Notes under the pieces: model-generated
The model's database searches: none
Told to the model about the DNA's origin: nothing
What the model saw: only the letters and a program-made list of their open reading frames with translations
Program-made: the position numbers and the translations under genes
Source of the DNA: Nitrososphaerota archaeon
GTDB taxonomy: Archaea; Thermoproteota; Nitrososphaeria; Nitrososphaerales; Nitrosopumilaceae
DNA length: 6,055 bases
Reading direction: 5' to 3'
Assembly: GCA_022573065.1 (NCBI GenBank)
Contig: JACZUQ010000008.1
Location: forward strand, 18,947 to 25,001
In this document: piece by piece, positions 1 to 4,172 of the stretch
How positions within the stretch are numbered: position 1 is the stretch's first letter
How the letters are laid out: each line of letters starts with the position of its first letter

Positions 1-180
1 CGTCTTTCAAACCCAAAAGCCCCTAACGAGCACAGAATTTTGGTTTATGCCTGCCCTGATTGTACGAATGACTTTGATAAACCAAAAATGTTCTCTATTA
101 GAAGAAATCAGGTAGATGAACCATTAGAAACAGTAGAAATCGAAATTAACCAAGTACGTAAAAAGCAAGATTCTAAATAA
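1..180 (+). CDS. 3' end of an unidentified protein with a CPDC motif (5' truncated)
   Basis: Frame 1 is open from the first base to a TAA at 178-180, giving the last 59 residues of a protein that starts outside the window. The tail reads like a small folded region, with 'ILVYACPDCTNDFDKPKMF' at about residues 13-31, followed by a charged, probably flexible end rich in K, E and Q. The CPDC pair after a beta-strand-like stretch resembles one half of a zinc ribbon or a redox pair. Only one CxxC is visible, so the metal-site partner, if any, lies upstream. The next gene begins 21 bases later on the same strand, so the two may be co-transcribed. I do not recognise the family. Reality of the coding frame is fairly sure; function is unknown. 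Confidence 0.7.
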   Translation, partial: RLSNPKAPNEHRILVYACPDCTNDFDKPKMFSIRRNQVDEPLETVEIEINQVRKKQDSK

Positions 181-201
181 CTCATTCAAGAAACCACAAT
201 T

Positions 202-426
202 ATGCATCCTGAAAGACAACAAAGTCTTTGGTGGATTCTGTTCCCCGTTTTTTTACAATTAATTGGGGGAATAATTGCATATTTTGTTCTAAGAAATAAC
301 GATCCAAGATTGGCAAAATTTTGTATTCAACTTGGACTTTTGCTACAATTTATAAATTTAGTACTTGTATATTATTTGATTTCACAAATTCCTGAATTTA
401 GCCAAGAATTTGGCGTTCAAATATAA
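202..426 (+). CDS. small two-helix membrane protein, 74 aa
   Basis: The ATG at 202 follows the preceding stop by 21 bases. The 74-residue product has two hydrophobic segments, about residues 10-30 (WWILFPVFLQLIGGIIAYFV) and 39-61, joined by a polar loop 'RNNDPRLAK'. The N-terminus is short and charged (MHPERQQ), and the C-terminal tail 'PEFSQEFGVQI' is polar. This is the shape of the small helical-hairpin membrane proteins common in archaea. The loop pattern of arginine, acidic pair, proline and arginine between two helices recurs in small uncharacterised 2TM proteins, but I cannot name a family. No good Shine-Dalgarno site is visible, so it is either translated through coupling to the upstream gene or leaderless. 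Function unknown; likely a real gene. Confidence 0.7.
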   Translation: MHPERQQSLWWILFPVFLQLIGGIIAYFVLRNNDPRLAKFCIQLGLLLQFINLVLVYYLISQIPEFSQEFGVQI

Positions 427-457
427 TGTTGAATTTCTCCTCATTTATTGCCTGAAA

Positions 458-537
458 GCTAAACCCCCCTATAGTTGAGTACTAGTTACTCATAATGTGT
501 TTTTTTCATAAATGGTTGTTTTAAGGGGGGGTTTAAC
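458..537. repeat. nested inverted repeat with C6/G7 arms
   Basis: The left arm TAAACCCCCCT (460-470) is the reverse complement of AGGGGGGGTTTA (524-535) apart from one extra G. The 53-base interior holds a second inverted repeat, TGAGTA (476-481) and TACTCA (487-492), around a 5-base centre. The whole unit is about 80 bases and sits just after the stop of the 74-residue membrane protein. It could be a transcript-end structure, a small structured RNA, or the paired ends of a tiny relic element. The sequence does not decide between these. Confidence 0.55.
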
Positions 538-573
538 ACTTGTTCGTAAGTATTACAACCAATGGTGAAATCA

Positions 574-592
574 CCCAGGTAGCTCAGCTAGA
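574..592 (+). other. tRNA D-arm-like fragment
   Basis: CCCAGGTAGCTCAGCTAGA matches the usual start of archaeal elongator tRNAs, where GGTAGCTCAG spans positions around 7-17. The sequence that follows does not close a D-stem and runs into a T7 tract at 604-610, and no anticodon arm or T-loop (GGTTCGAATC type) follows. It is at best a 5' relic of a tRNA gene, such as integrating elements can leave, and may be chance similarity over a short stretch. Confidence 0.25.
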
Positions 593-756
593 CTTGTATG
601 ATCTTTTTTTGTTAGGTGTAAAAGCTAAACCCCATGTTTTTGTTATTTTTTAGTAGTTTCTTGTTGATTCTTGGTAGTGTTTTGGAATGGTTTTTCCGAT
701 GAATAATTAGATTGAGGAACATAGAATATGCTAAAAACCCCCACTGTTTTTGATAA

Positions 757-981
757 AATCTAGACTATCAAGTCCATAATTGGTATATTTCTGTGGTTCA
801 ATATTCTATCATTGATAAAGTTGGAGACTACAATGATACTTTTGATACTGCTTTTTGGAGGAATTAAAATTTGAGCATTCATGACTGGTGGACTAATTCC
901 TTGAATTTAGTTTCAGAAAGATATGATCATAAGATTTCAAAGGAACTTAATTTCATAGCAAAAACTATCAGCAAAAAATAG
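757..981 (+). pseudogene. decayed reading frame with an internal stop
   Basis: After two stops at 751-756, the frame is open to a TAG at 979-981 except for one TAA at 865-867. Both sides read like real protein: 'WYISVVQYSIIDKVGDYND' and 'FDTAFWRN' before the stop, then 'HDWWTNSLNLVSERYDHKI' and a lysine-rich end after it. Alternating hydrophobics, four tryptophans and a natural charge balance argue against random AT-rich sequence. No start codon with a promoter is evident, and the upstream part is missing. The first half faintly recalls the beta-strand region of ligand-gated channel extracellular domains, but this is too short to claim. I treat it as a remnant of an unidentified gene broken by a stop and lacking its 5' end. 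Confidence 0.45.
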
Positions 982-1091
982 TTATTCGTATATTTTCAAG
1001 TATGTGATATTGGATATTTCTTAATTGTGTAAAAATCGTGATTTAATTCCTAGCCGCAATTACGTTTTTTTTTAATTACCAAAGAATAGTT

Positions 1092-1544
1092 CTAAAAGGT
1101 CTTGAAAACGAATCGATTTACTTTCTCACTTAATTCGTTTACTTTAGCCATTGTATCTATGACTATCTGCTGGGTAAATCGCTCGACTTTATCTAAAACA
1201 ACATAGACTCCAATAACGACTTTACCATCTTCTTTGAATATTTTATTTATCGCATAAATCGAGTTACAATAATCCTTTACAGAGTTGTGGAATTTCTCAC
1301 GTTCGGCATCGTTTAATTTGTTATATCGCAAGGTTTGATTATTCTTAAAGAAGACTTTACCTCCTAAAACTAAAACCCCAAGTTGATTTTTTGGCTCAAA
1401 GATTTCAATTGGAGTTCCAAATGATCCTACATGTTTAATTACAGTACAAAATGTTGCATCATCATTTTTTTTGTTTGAAAACTTGTAATTTTCATGAATT
1501 AACCAACGTTCTACATTATTACGTAATTGATTTACACTACTCAC
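1092..1544 (-). CDS. archaeal conserved protein, possible DUF2299 family, 150 aa
   Basis: The minus-strand frame uses GTG at 1544-1542; no in-frame ATG lies between it and the upstream stop (1568-1566). The layout suits the uncharacterised archaeal DUF2299 family: an N-terminal helix with 'VERWLIHENY' (residues 11-20), a central beta segment with 'PKNQLGVLVLGGKVFF' (51-66), a helix 'LNDAEREKFHNSVKDYCN' (77-94), a strand 'VVIGVYVVLD' and a final helix rich in K and E. The family has about this length and is cytoplasmic with no known role. The match is from memory of the pattern and is not certain. A TATA-like element 25-35 bases upstream of the GTG suggests a leaderless or nearly leaderless mRNA. 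The gene diverges from the basic repeat protein across 353 bases. Confidence 0.7.
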   Translation of the reverse strand: MSSVNQLRNNVERWLIHENYKFSNKKNDDATFCTVIKHVGSFGTPIEIFEPKNQLGVLVLGGKVFFKNNQTLRYNKLNDAEREKFHNSVKDYCNSIYAINKIFKEDGKVVIGVYVVLDKVERFTQQIVIDTMAKVNELSEKVNRFVFKTF

Positions 1545-1568
1545 GCAATACGTGCCATTTTGCGCCTA

Positions 1569-1580
1569 AAATATGTATAA
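1569..1580 (-). promoter_or_regulatory. TATA box for the minus gene starting at 1544
   Basis: On the minus strand the segment reads TTATACATATTT, a good archaeal TATA element, centred about 30 bases before the GTG start. That spacing puts transcription start within a few bases of the start codon, which fits the absence of a Shine-Dalgarno site. Confidence 0.5.
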
Positions 1581-1748
1581 TCAAGCATTTTTACTATTCA
1601 TACGATCGCTTTTTTTACAAAAATAACATGTTTGGTGTTGTTAGAAAAAACTATCATACAATAAAATGTAACAACAACATTGTATCTTTGAAATTTGTAT
1701 GTTAACGTGCGTAATTACAGCTATTTTGTACTTTGTTGTGCATCAACA

Positions 1749-1791
1749 ATTGTAATCCAAATGTTTTTGTAAAATATTGTAATATTGTAAT
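1749..1791 (+). repeat. three ATTGTAAT motifs, two in tandem
   Basis: ATTGTAAT occurs at 1749-1756, then head-to-tail at 1776-1783 and 1784-1791. The motifs lie 35-80 bases before the TATA box of the basic repeat protein, where archaeal activators often bind. AT-rich composition makes chance recurrence possible. Confidence 0.4.
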
Positions 1792-1828
1792 TGCAAATCA
1801 AATTTTTCGATCACTTTTTAGTCAAAAT

Positions 1829-1837
1829 ATTATATAA
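1829..1837 (+). promoter_or_regulatory. TATA box for the basic repeat protein gene
   Basis: ATTATATAA sits about 65 bases before the ATG at 1898 and predicts transcription start near 1860, leaving a leader of about 35-40 bases. That leader contains an earlier ATG at 1882 in another frame. The element stands out for matching the archaeal TATA consensus closely. Confidence 0.5.
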
Positions 1838-1897
1838 CTTACACTAAAACTACTGACTTGTACCACATAAGACGTAATAAAATGCGAACAAGAATCA

Positions 1898-2206
1898 ATG
1901 GCAGCTTCAAAAGCTAAAAGAAGTGCTGCAGCAAAGAAAGCTGCACGTACTAGAAAAAGAAATGCGGCTAACAAAGCAGCAGCTAGTCAAGCTGGTGCAA
2001 GACGTCGAAGACGACGTGCCGCTGCCACAAAAGGCGGAGCAAAAAGACGTTCTCCAGCTAGACGTTCTCCAGCTAGACGAACTGGCGGAGCAAAAAAACG
2101 TTCTCCAGCTAGACGACGAACTGGTGGAGCAAAAAGACGTTCTCCAGCTAGACGACGAACTGGTGGAGCAAAAAGACGTTCTCCAGCACGTAGAAGACGT
2201 CGATAA
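1898..2206 (+). CDS. histone H1/protamine-like basic repeat protein, 102 aa
   Basis: The product is extreme in composition: 44 of 102 residues are lysine or arginine, there is no acidic or aromatic residue, and the only hydrophobic residues are alanine, proline and the initiator methionine. Residues 1-47 are Ala/Lys/Arg-rich (AKKAARTRK, then a run of six Arg at 35-40), like the tails of eukaryotic H1 and bacterial HctB/Hc1-type proteins. From residue 46 comes a 13-residue repeat of the form GGAKRRSPARRRT, with five SPARR motifs at 52, 57, 69, 82 and 95. S/TPxx motifs of this kind in sperm histones and H1 tails bind the minor groove of AT-rich DNA. The likely role is compaction of the chromosome or RNA binding, as an unfolded chain. 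Its codon use is GC-richer than its surroundings because of Arg and Ala codons. The start at 1898 gives a natural MAASKAKR terminus. The exact role is inferred from composition only. Confidence 0.85.
   Translation: MAASKAKRSAAAKKAARTRKRNAANKAAASQAGARRRRRRAAATKGGAKRRSPARRSPARRTGGAKKRSPARRRTGGAKRRSPARRRTGGAKRRSPARRRRR
2033..2188 (+). repeat. 39-bp coding tandem repeat (GGAKRRSPARRRT units)
   Basis: Units begin at GGCGGAGC/GGTGGAGC at 2033, 2084, 2123 and 2162. Spacings are 51, 39 and 39 bases, that is 17, 13 and 13 codons; the first unit carries an extra SPARR. The last two 39-base steps are almost identical in DNA as well as protein, so the array grew by recent duplication and is likely to differ in copy number between strains. 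Confidence 0.85.
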
Positions 2207-2217
2207 AACTCAAAGCC

Positions 2218-2235
2218 TTTTTTCTTATTTTTTTT
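2218..2235 (+). terminator. T-tract terminator of the basic repeat gene
   Basis: Two T-runs, T6 at 2218-2223 and T8 at 2228-2235, begin 12 bases after the stop codon. Archaeal RNA polymerase terminates at such T-tracts without needing a hairpin. The second run reaches into the stop codon of the convergent small gene (2234-2236). Confidence 0.6.
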
Positions 2236-2350
2236 AATTAAACCACTTGTAAAGTATTACCAGAATTGTTACTCCTATCAAAACTGGAATAAAAAACCAT
2301 GGTAAATTTTTTGGTTTTCCTGCCGAAAACAATGAATCTTCTGGCGTCAT
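2234..2350 (-). CDS. 38-residue single-helix membrane protein
   Basis: A complete ATG-to-TAA frame reads 38 residues on the minus strand, from ATG at 2350-2348 to TAA at 2236-2234. The protein has a short polar N-terminus (MTPEDSLFSAGKPKN), then one hydrophobic segment of about 17 residues (about 17-33, with PWFFIPVLIGVTILVIL), and ends in YKWFN. Proline and tryptophan at the membrane edge and a positive C-terminus are typical of a one-pass membrane peptide. Support for a real gene comes from this clean topology, a TATA box about 45 bases upstream with a palindrome beside it, and a convergent end that just meets the T-tract of the + gene. Small one-helix proteins like this often act as accessory subunits of respiratory or transport complexes; nothing here shows which. 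Confidence 0.6.
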   Translation of the reverse strand: MTPEDSLFSAGKPKNLPWFFIPVLIGVTILVILYKWFN

Positions 2351-2390
2351 GTACCTATACTATGTCAGTTATTAGATTTACACTTGTTGA

Positions 2391-2400
2391 TTTATAATAT
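2391..2400 (-). promoter_or_regulatory. TATA box for the 38-residue membrane protein
   Basis: The minus strand reads ATATTATAAA here, about 45 bases before the ATG at 2350, predicting a leader of roughly 15-20 bases. A perfect palindrome lies directly upstream in the place of the TFB recognition element. Confidence 0.5.
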
Positions 2401-2402
2401 TT

Positions 2403-2418
2403 CTAAATTCGAATTTAG
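2403..2418. promoter_or_regulatory. perfect 16-bp palindrome CTAAATTCGAATTTAG
   Basis: All 16 bases are self-complementary. The site abuts the TATA box of the 38-residue gene on its upstream side, so a dimeric protein bound here could block or recruit TFB. A degenerate second copy lies exactly 70 bases further upstream (2473-2488). Confidence 0.5.
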
Positions 2419-2455
2419 CAACATAAATTTTCTGTACGATTGTTTACTATCACAG

Positions 2456-2464
2456 AAAAAAAAA
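2456..2464 (-). terminator. T9 tract ending the three-gene minus operon
   Basis: A run of nine A on the + strand is T9 on the minus strand, 40 bases beyond the stop of the PPOX gene. It is the first strong T-tract after that stop and fits archaeal termination. Confidence 0.5.
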
Positions 2465-2503
2465 TAATGTTTCTATATTCGAATTGTGAAATATAATAAT
2501 TCA

Positions 2504-2911
2504 TCAATCTTGATTCATCTTCAATTTAGGCAGTACATATACTCTCTCAGGAAGGATTTTGAAGATAATTCTTTTTTCTCCAGGCTGTTTGAATGGATAG
2601 ATCTCTATCCCCATGTATTTTTTGGTTAGTTTGTTTGCGTGTTCATATTCATAATCTGGAATAATATCGATGACTTTGCCTCGAATAGTTGTCATATCTA
2701 ACGGATTCTTCTGATTAACTACTGAGATTGCTACTCGAGGATCTCGAAGAACGTTTTTGTGTTTTATTCTACCTTCTGCAGTATTTACTAAAACATGTTC
2801 GTCTTTAAAATCTGCCCACACAGGAGAAAGTTGTGGAGACCCATCTTTCATAATTGTAGCAATAAAAACTAAATTCCGTTCTTCAAAAAGTTTGATAACT
2901 TTATCATCCAT
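2504..2911 (-). CDS. PPOX-family (pyridoxamine 5'-phosphate oxidase-like) flavin/F420-binding protein, 135 aa
   Basis: The sequence has the split-barrel layout of the PPOX superfamily: a first strand pair 'FIATIMKDGSPQLSPVWADF' (residues 16-35), then 'VLVNTAEGRIKHKNVLRDPRVAISVV' split over residues 40-65, where the R/K-x-x-N and DPRV positions bind cofactor phosphate, then 'TTIRGKVIDI' (74-83) and a final strand with 'RVYVLPKL'. The length is that of the small F420- or FMN-binding oxidoreductases, and F420 is plausible because ammonia-oxidising archaea make it. The substrate cannot be read from sequence. Start ATG 2911-2909 has a Shine-Dalgarno AGGTG eight bases upstream. The gene is the last of a three-gene minus operon, 18 bases after the preceding stop. 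Confidence 0.85.
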   Translation of the reverse strand: MDDKVIKLFEERNLVFIATIMKDGSPQLSPVWADFKDEHVLVNTAEGRIKHKNVLRDPRVAISVVNQKNPLDMTTIRGKVIDIIPDYEYEHANKLTKKYMGIEIYPFKQPGEKRIIFKILPERVYVLPKLKMNQD

Positions 2912-2919
2912 GTGAATAG

Positions 2920-2924
2920 CACCT
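2920..2924 (-). promoter_or_regulatory. Shine-Dalgarno site AGGTG for the PPOX gene
   Basis: The minus strand reads AGGTG with eight bases to the ATG at 2911. It is one of the few clear ribosome-binding sites in the window. It fits translation from the interior of a polycistronic mRNA and fixes the start codon. Confidence 0.6.
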
Positions 2925-2929
2925 AAAAA

Positions 2930-3229
2930 TTAGTTTCTCCAAATAGTTGATAGTTTTCCAATAATTTCAATTGCTACATCATTATTACCATTTTGTGTTG
3001 CTACAGAAAAATCATATCTAAGTAATCTTGCTTCTGGAGTTAGATCATCTATGTTTTTAAATTCACTTTCTTTAATTTTTATTCTATCTTCTATTGCATA
3101 CATTTTCCAAACATCTGACATATCTTGATGATTTTGATTGATTTTTTCTTGTAAACTCTTTCTCCATTGTGTTAACTCAAGTTTTTTAATTAGCTGTTTA
3201 GTTGTTTGACTTGAAAAAACTCTTACCAT
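2930..3229 (-). CDS. unidentified charged helical protein, 99 aa
   Basis: The protein is soluble and mostly helical by eye. It has a basic N-terminus (MVRVFSSQTTKQLIKKLEL), a long polar helix about residues 20-60 rich in K, E and Q (WRKSLQEKINQNHQDM), and a C-terminal part with 'LTPEARLLRYDFSVATQNGN' and a last helix ending IGKLSTIWRN. It has no signal peptide, membrane segment or cysteine. I do not recognise a family. It lies 41 bases after the nuclease-like gene and 18 bases before the PPOX gene, all on one strand, so co-transcription is likely; an A/T-rich stretch directly before the ATG could also act as an internal promoter. A role as partner of the nuclease-like protein is possible only by position. 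Confidence 0.65.
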   Translation of the reverse strand: MVRVFSSQTTKQLIKKLELTQWRKSLQEKINQNHQDMSDVWKMYAIEDRIKIKESEFKNIDDLTPEARLLRYDFSVATQNGNNDVAIEIIGKLSTIWRN

Positions 3230-3270
3230 ATTTATTTTTAATTATCAAGTACTTTAGTTTTTTTCTTAAA

Positions 3271-3654
3271 TCATATACCTATTGTTTCTATATTTTCGTT
3301 CATACCAAGTCCAATTTCTGTAAGGTAATATTTGAGATCGTCAATACATTTTTTTGGCACTGCTATACAAAATGGTAGATAAGTTCGAGTTGCCCCTTTT
3401 TTTAAAATTACAGTATTTCCAAAATCTTCAAATTGCACTCTAGTACGTTCAGTTGTTAGATTCTCACACGTTTTTGCTTCTCCAATGTAATAATTATCTT
3501 CATTTAATTTTTTTGCAATTACATCAGGTTCATTATTTCCAATTATTTCACATTTTTCAAATCCATCATATGATGCAGAAATAATTTTTAAGCCTCTAGA
3601 TCCAAAATGATCGATTATTCCTTTTACCAATTTCTTATGTTCGTTATTTTCCAT
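3271..3654 (-). CDS. PD-(D/E)XK nuclease-like protein, 127 aa
   Basis: The core of the PD-(D/E)XK fold is visible: an N-terminal helix 'HKKLVKGIIDHFGSRGLKI' with a following strand, then 'NNEPDVIAKKLNEDNYYIGEAK' with the metal-binding pair D44 and E59-x-K61 spaced 15-17 residues apart, and after it a helix with 'RTRVQFEDF' where Q74 can serve the usual motif IV. The C-terminal strands (PFCIAVPKK) complete an alpha/beta core. The length is like archaeal Hjc-type resolvases and small restriction-like endonucleases, but specificity cannot be told. Start ATG 3654-3652 sits just after a predicted transcription start. The gene heads the operon with the 99-residue and PPOX genes. It could act in DNA repair, or be left from a mobile or defence locus. 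Confidence 0.7.
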   Translation of the reverse strand: MENNEHKKLVKGIIDHFGSRGLKIISASYDGFEKCEIIGNNEPDVIAKKLNEDNYYIGEAKTCENLTTERTRVQFEDFGNTVILKKGATRTYLPFCIAVPKKCIDDLKYYLTEIGLGMNENIETIGI

Positions 3655-3683
3655 AGAGTTGACAAATTTTACCGAAAAAAATA

Positions 3684-3695
3684 CTATATAAAAAA
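3684..3695 (-). promoter_or_regulatory. TATA box for the nuclease-like/PPOX operon
   Basis: The minus strand reads TTTTTTATATAG here. Its centre lies about 35 bases before the ATG at 3654, which predicts a leader of about 8 bases, close to leaderless. The purine-containing stretch just upstream (TTAGA) is in the right place for the TFB element. Confidence 0.55.
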
Positions 3696-3725
3696 TCTAA
3701 TTAAACTTGAATAATCAAAGTAAAA

Positions 3726-3782
3726 AAGCAACGAAACTTAAGACCGACAACTATTGTACATCGGTGACAGTTCCGTTTGCTT
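3726..3782 (+). ncRNA. long imperfect hairpin, candidate structured RNA
   Basis: AAGCAACGAAACT (3726-3738) pairs with AGTTCCGTTTGCTT (3769-3782), giving 12 base pairs with one bulge and one mismatch. Inside, ACCGA (3743-3747) pairs with TCGGT (3761-3765) around a 13-base loop. The two stacked stems make a rod-like structure of 57 bases that is GC-richer than its surroundings. It lies between a minus operon promoter and a + gene, outside any coding frame. It may be a small RNA on either strand or the palindromic remnant of an element. Box C/D motifs are not evident. Confidence 0.35.
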
Positions 3783-4006
3783 ATGTTTCCTATTAGGTTT
3801 AGTGTGATTTGTATGTAGTAGTACGTCTTTTTTGCACACACAGTCAGTATTGCCTTACCATCATAATGTAATAGAAAATCATTAAACCATGAATTAATTC
3901 GTCACTCTCCCACAGACTCCAATGCCCAACATTTTTGTTTTTTGGGAGATCTGGCGAATTCCTATCAAAAATTAGACTAATTTAGGGTGGATATTATGAC
4001 TTTTGT

Positions 4007-4126
4007 GTGAGATTAAAGGAAAAATTACTAGTGGTTATCCCGTTAGCGATCTTTGGAATCATAATTTTTGGATTTGACCTTTTTAACAAAATTTGCAGAA
4101 ACGCTAATAGCATATTTGATTGTTAA
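4007..4126 (+). CDS. possible 39-residue membrane peptide (GTG start) or gene remnant
   Basis: From GTG at 4007 the frame reads 39 residues to TAA at 4124-4126. A basic start (MRLKEK) precedes a strong hydrophobic segment of about 17 residues (LLVVIPLAIFGIIIFGF), then a polar tail with two cysteines. The topology looks natural. Doubt remains because the better ribosome-binding site (AGGGTGGA at 3984-3991) sits in front of an ATG at 3996 in another frame, which stops after four codons (MTFV). A one- or two-base shift would join that ATG to this frame, so it may be a broken gene rather than an intact peptide. Confidence 0.35.
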   Translation: MRLKEKLLVVIPLAIFGIIIFGFDLFNKICRNANSIFDC

Positions 4127-4172
4127 TTCAAATTTAGCATGAATTTTTTAACAAAGTGAAACAACCAAATTT

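Larger units (their letters stand above)
455..633 (+). repeat. 13-base direct repeat pair AAAGCTAAACCCC
   Basis: AAAGCTAAACCCC occurs at 455-467 and again at 621-633, identical and in the same orientation, 166 bases apart. The first copy is also the left arm of the inverted repeat, and a looser relative (GCTAAAAACCCCC) lies at about 730-742. A GC-bearing 13-mer repeated exactly within such AT-rich DNA is unlikely to be pure chance. The segment between the copies includes the tRNA-like stretch. Confidence 0.5.
427..1091. other. 665-base region without an intact gene
   Basis: No intact reading frame of normal length is present on either strand. The stretch holds an inverted repeat with C-run and G-run arms (458-537), a second copy of its left-arm sequence at 621-633, a tRNA D-arm-like segment (574-592), T-tracts that could end transcription of the upstream genes (500-506 and 604-610), a decayed reading frame (757-981), and a T9 tract at 1065-1073. 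The mixture of fragments and repeats suggests a decayed insertion between conserved genes; this is inference. Confidence 0.6.
1545..1897. other. 353-base divergent regulatory region with operator-like repeats
   Basis: This AT-rich region lies between two divergent genes and has no convincing ORF; the + frame crossing 1451-1705 is antisense to the minus gene. It contains TGTTGTTA (1636-1643) facing TAACAACA (1669-1676), TTGTTG (1733-1738) facing CAACAA (1744-1749), and three copies of ATTGTAAT (1749-1756, 1776-1783, 1784-1791). The density of related TTGTT/AACAA and ATTGTAAT motifs between divergent starts suggests binding sites for a regulator or for abundant chromatin protein. Confidence 0.45.
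2394..2496 (+). repeat. imperfect 33-base direct repeat, 70-base period
   Basis: Bases 2394-2426 and 2464-2496 agree at 27 of 33 positions, centred on the shared core TTCTA(A/T)ATTCGAATT. The first copy keeps the full palindrome; in the second only ATTCGAAT remains symmetric. Both lie in the 153 bases between the membrane peptide gene and the PPOX gene, and the second overlaps the 3' end of the PPOX transcript. Confidence 0.5.
3655..4172. other. 518-base region with hairpin and a doubtful small ORF
   Basis: No conserved gene is recognisable. Contents in order are the operon promoter (3684-3695), a long hairpin (3726-3782), a smaller inverted repeat CCCAA (3925-3929)/TTGGG (3942-3946) around a T-rich loop, and a possible 39-residue membrane ORF (4007-4126). 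The 45 bases before the gene at 4173 are A/T-rich and could hold its promoter, for example around 4127-4138, but no element stands out. Confidence 0.5.

Noticed and set aside
574..645. Complete tRNA gene
   Set aside because: Only the D-arm-like start is present; there is no closing D-stem, anticodon arm, T-loop or acceptor 3' strand.
1451..1705. 84-residue + strand open frame
   Set aside because: Its first part is antisense to the GTG-started gene at 1092-1544 and the rest is AT-rich intergenic DNA; composition (many His, Tyr, Cys, Phe) is not protein-like.
1923..2237. 104-residue + strand frame with repeats of the QKDVLQLD type
   Set aside because: It is the shifted reading of the SPARR-coding tandem repeat. 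The repeat DNA explains its regularity, and the in-frame alternative starts earlier with a natural basic N-terminus.
3715..3885. Minus-strand open stretch with a tryptophan- and tyrosine-rich reading
   Set aside because: No start codon or ribosome site, overlaps the hairpin, and the resemblance to a transposase C-terminus is only a few residues long.
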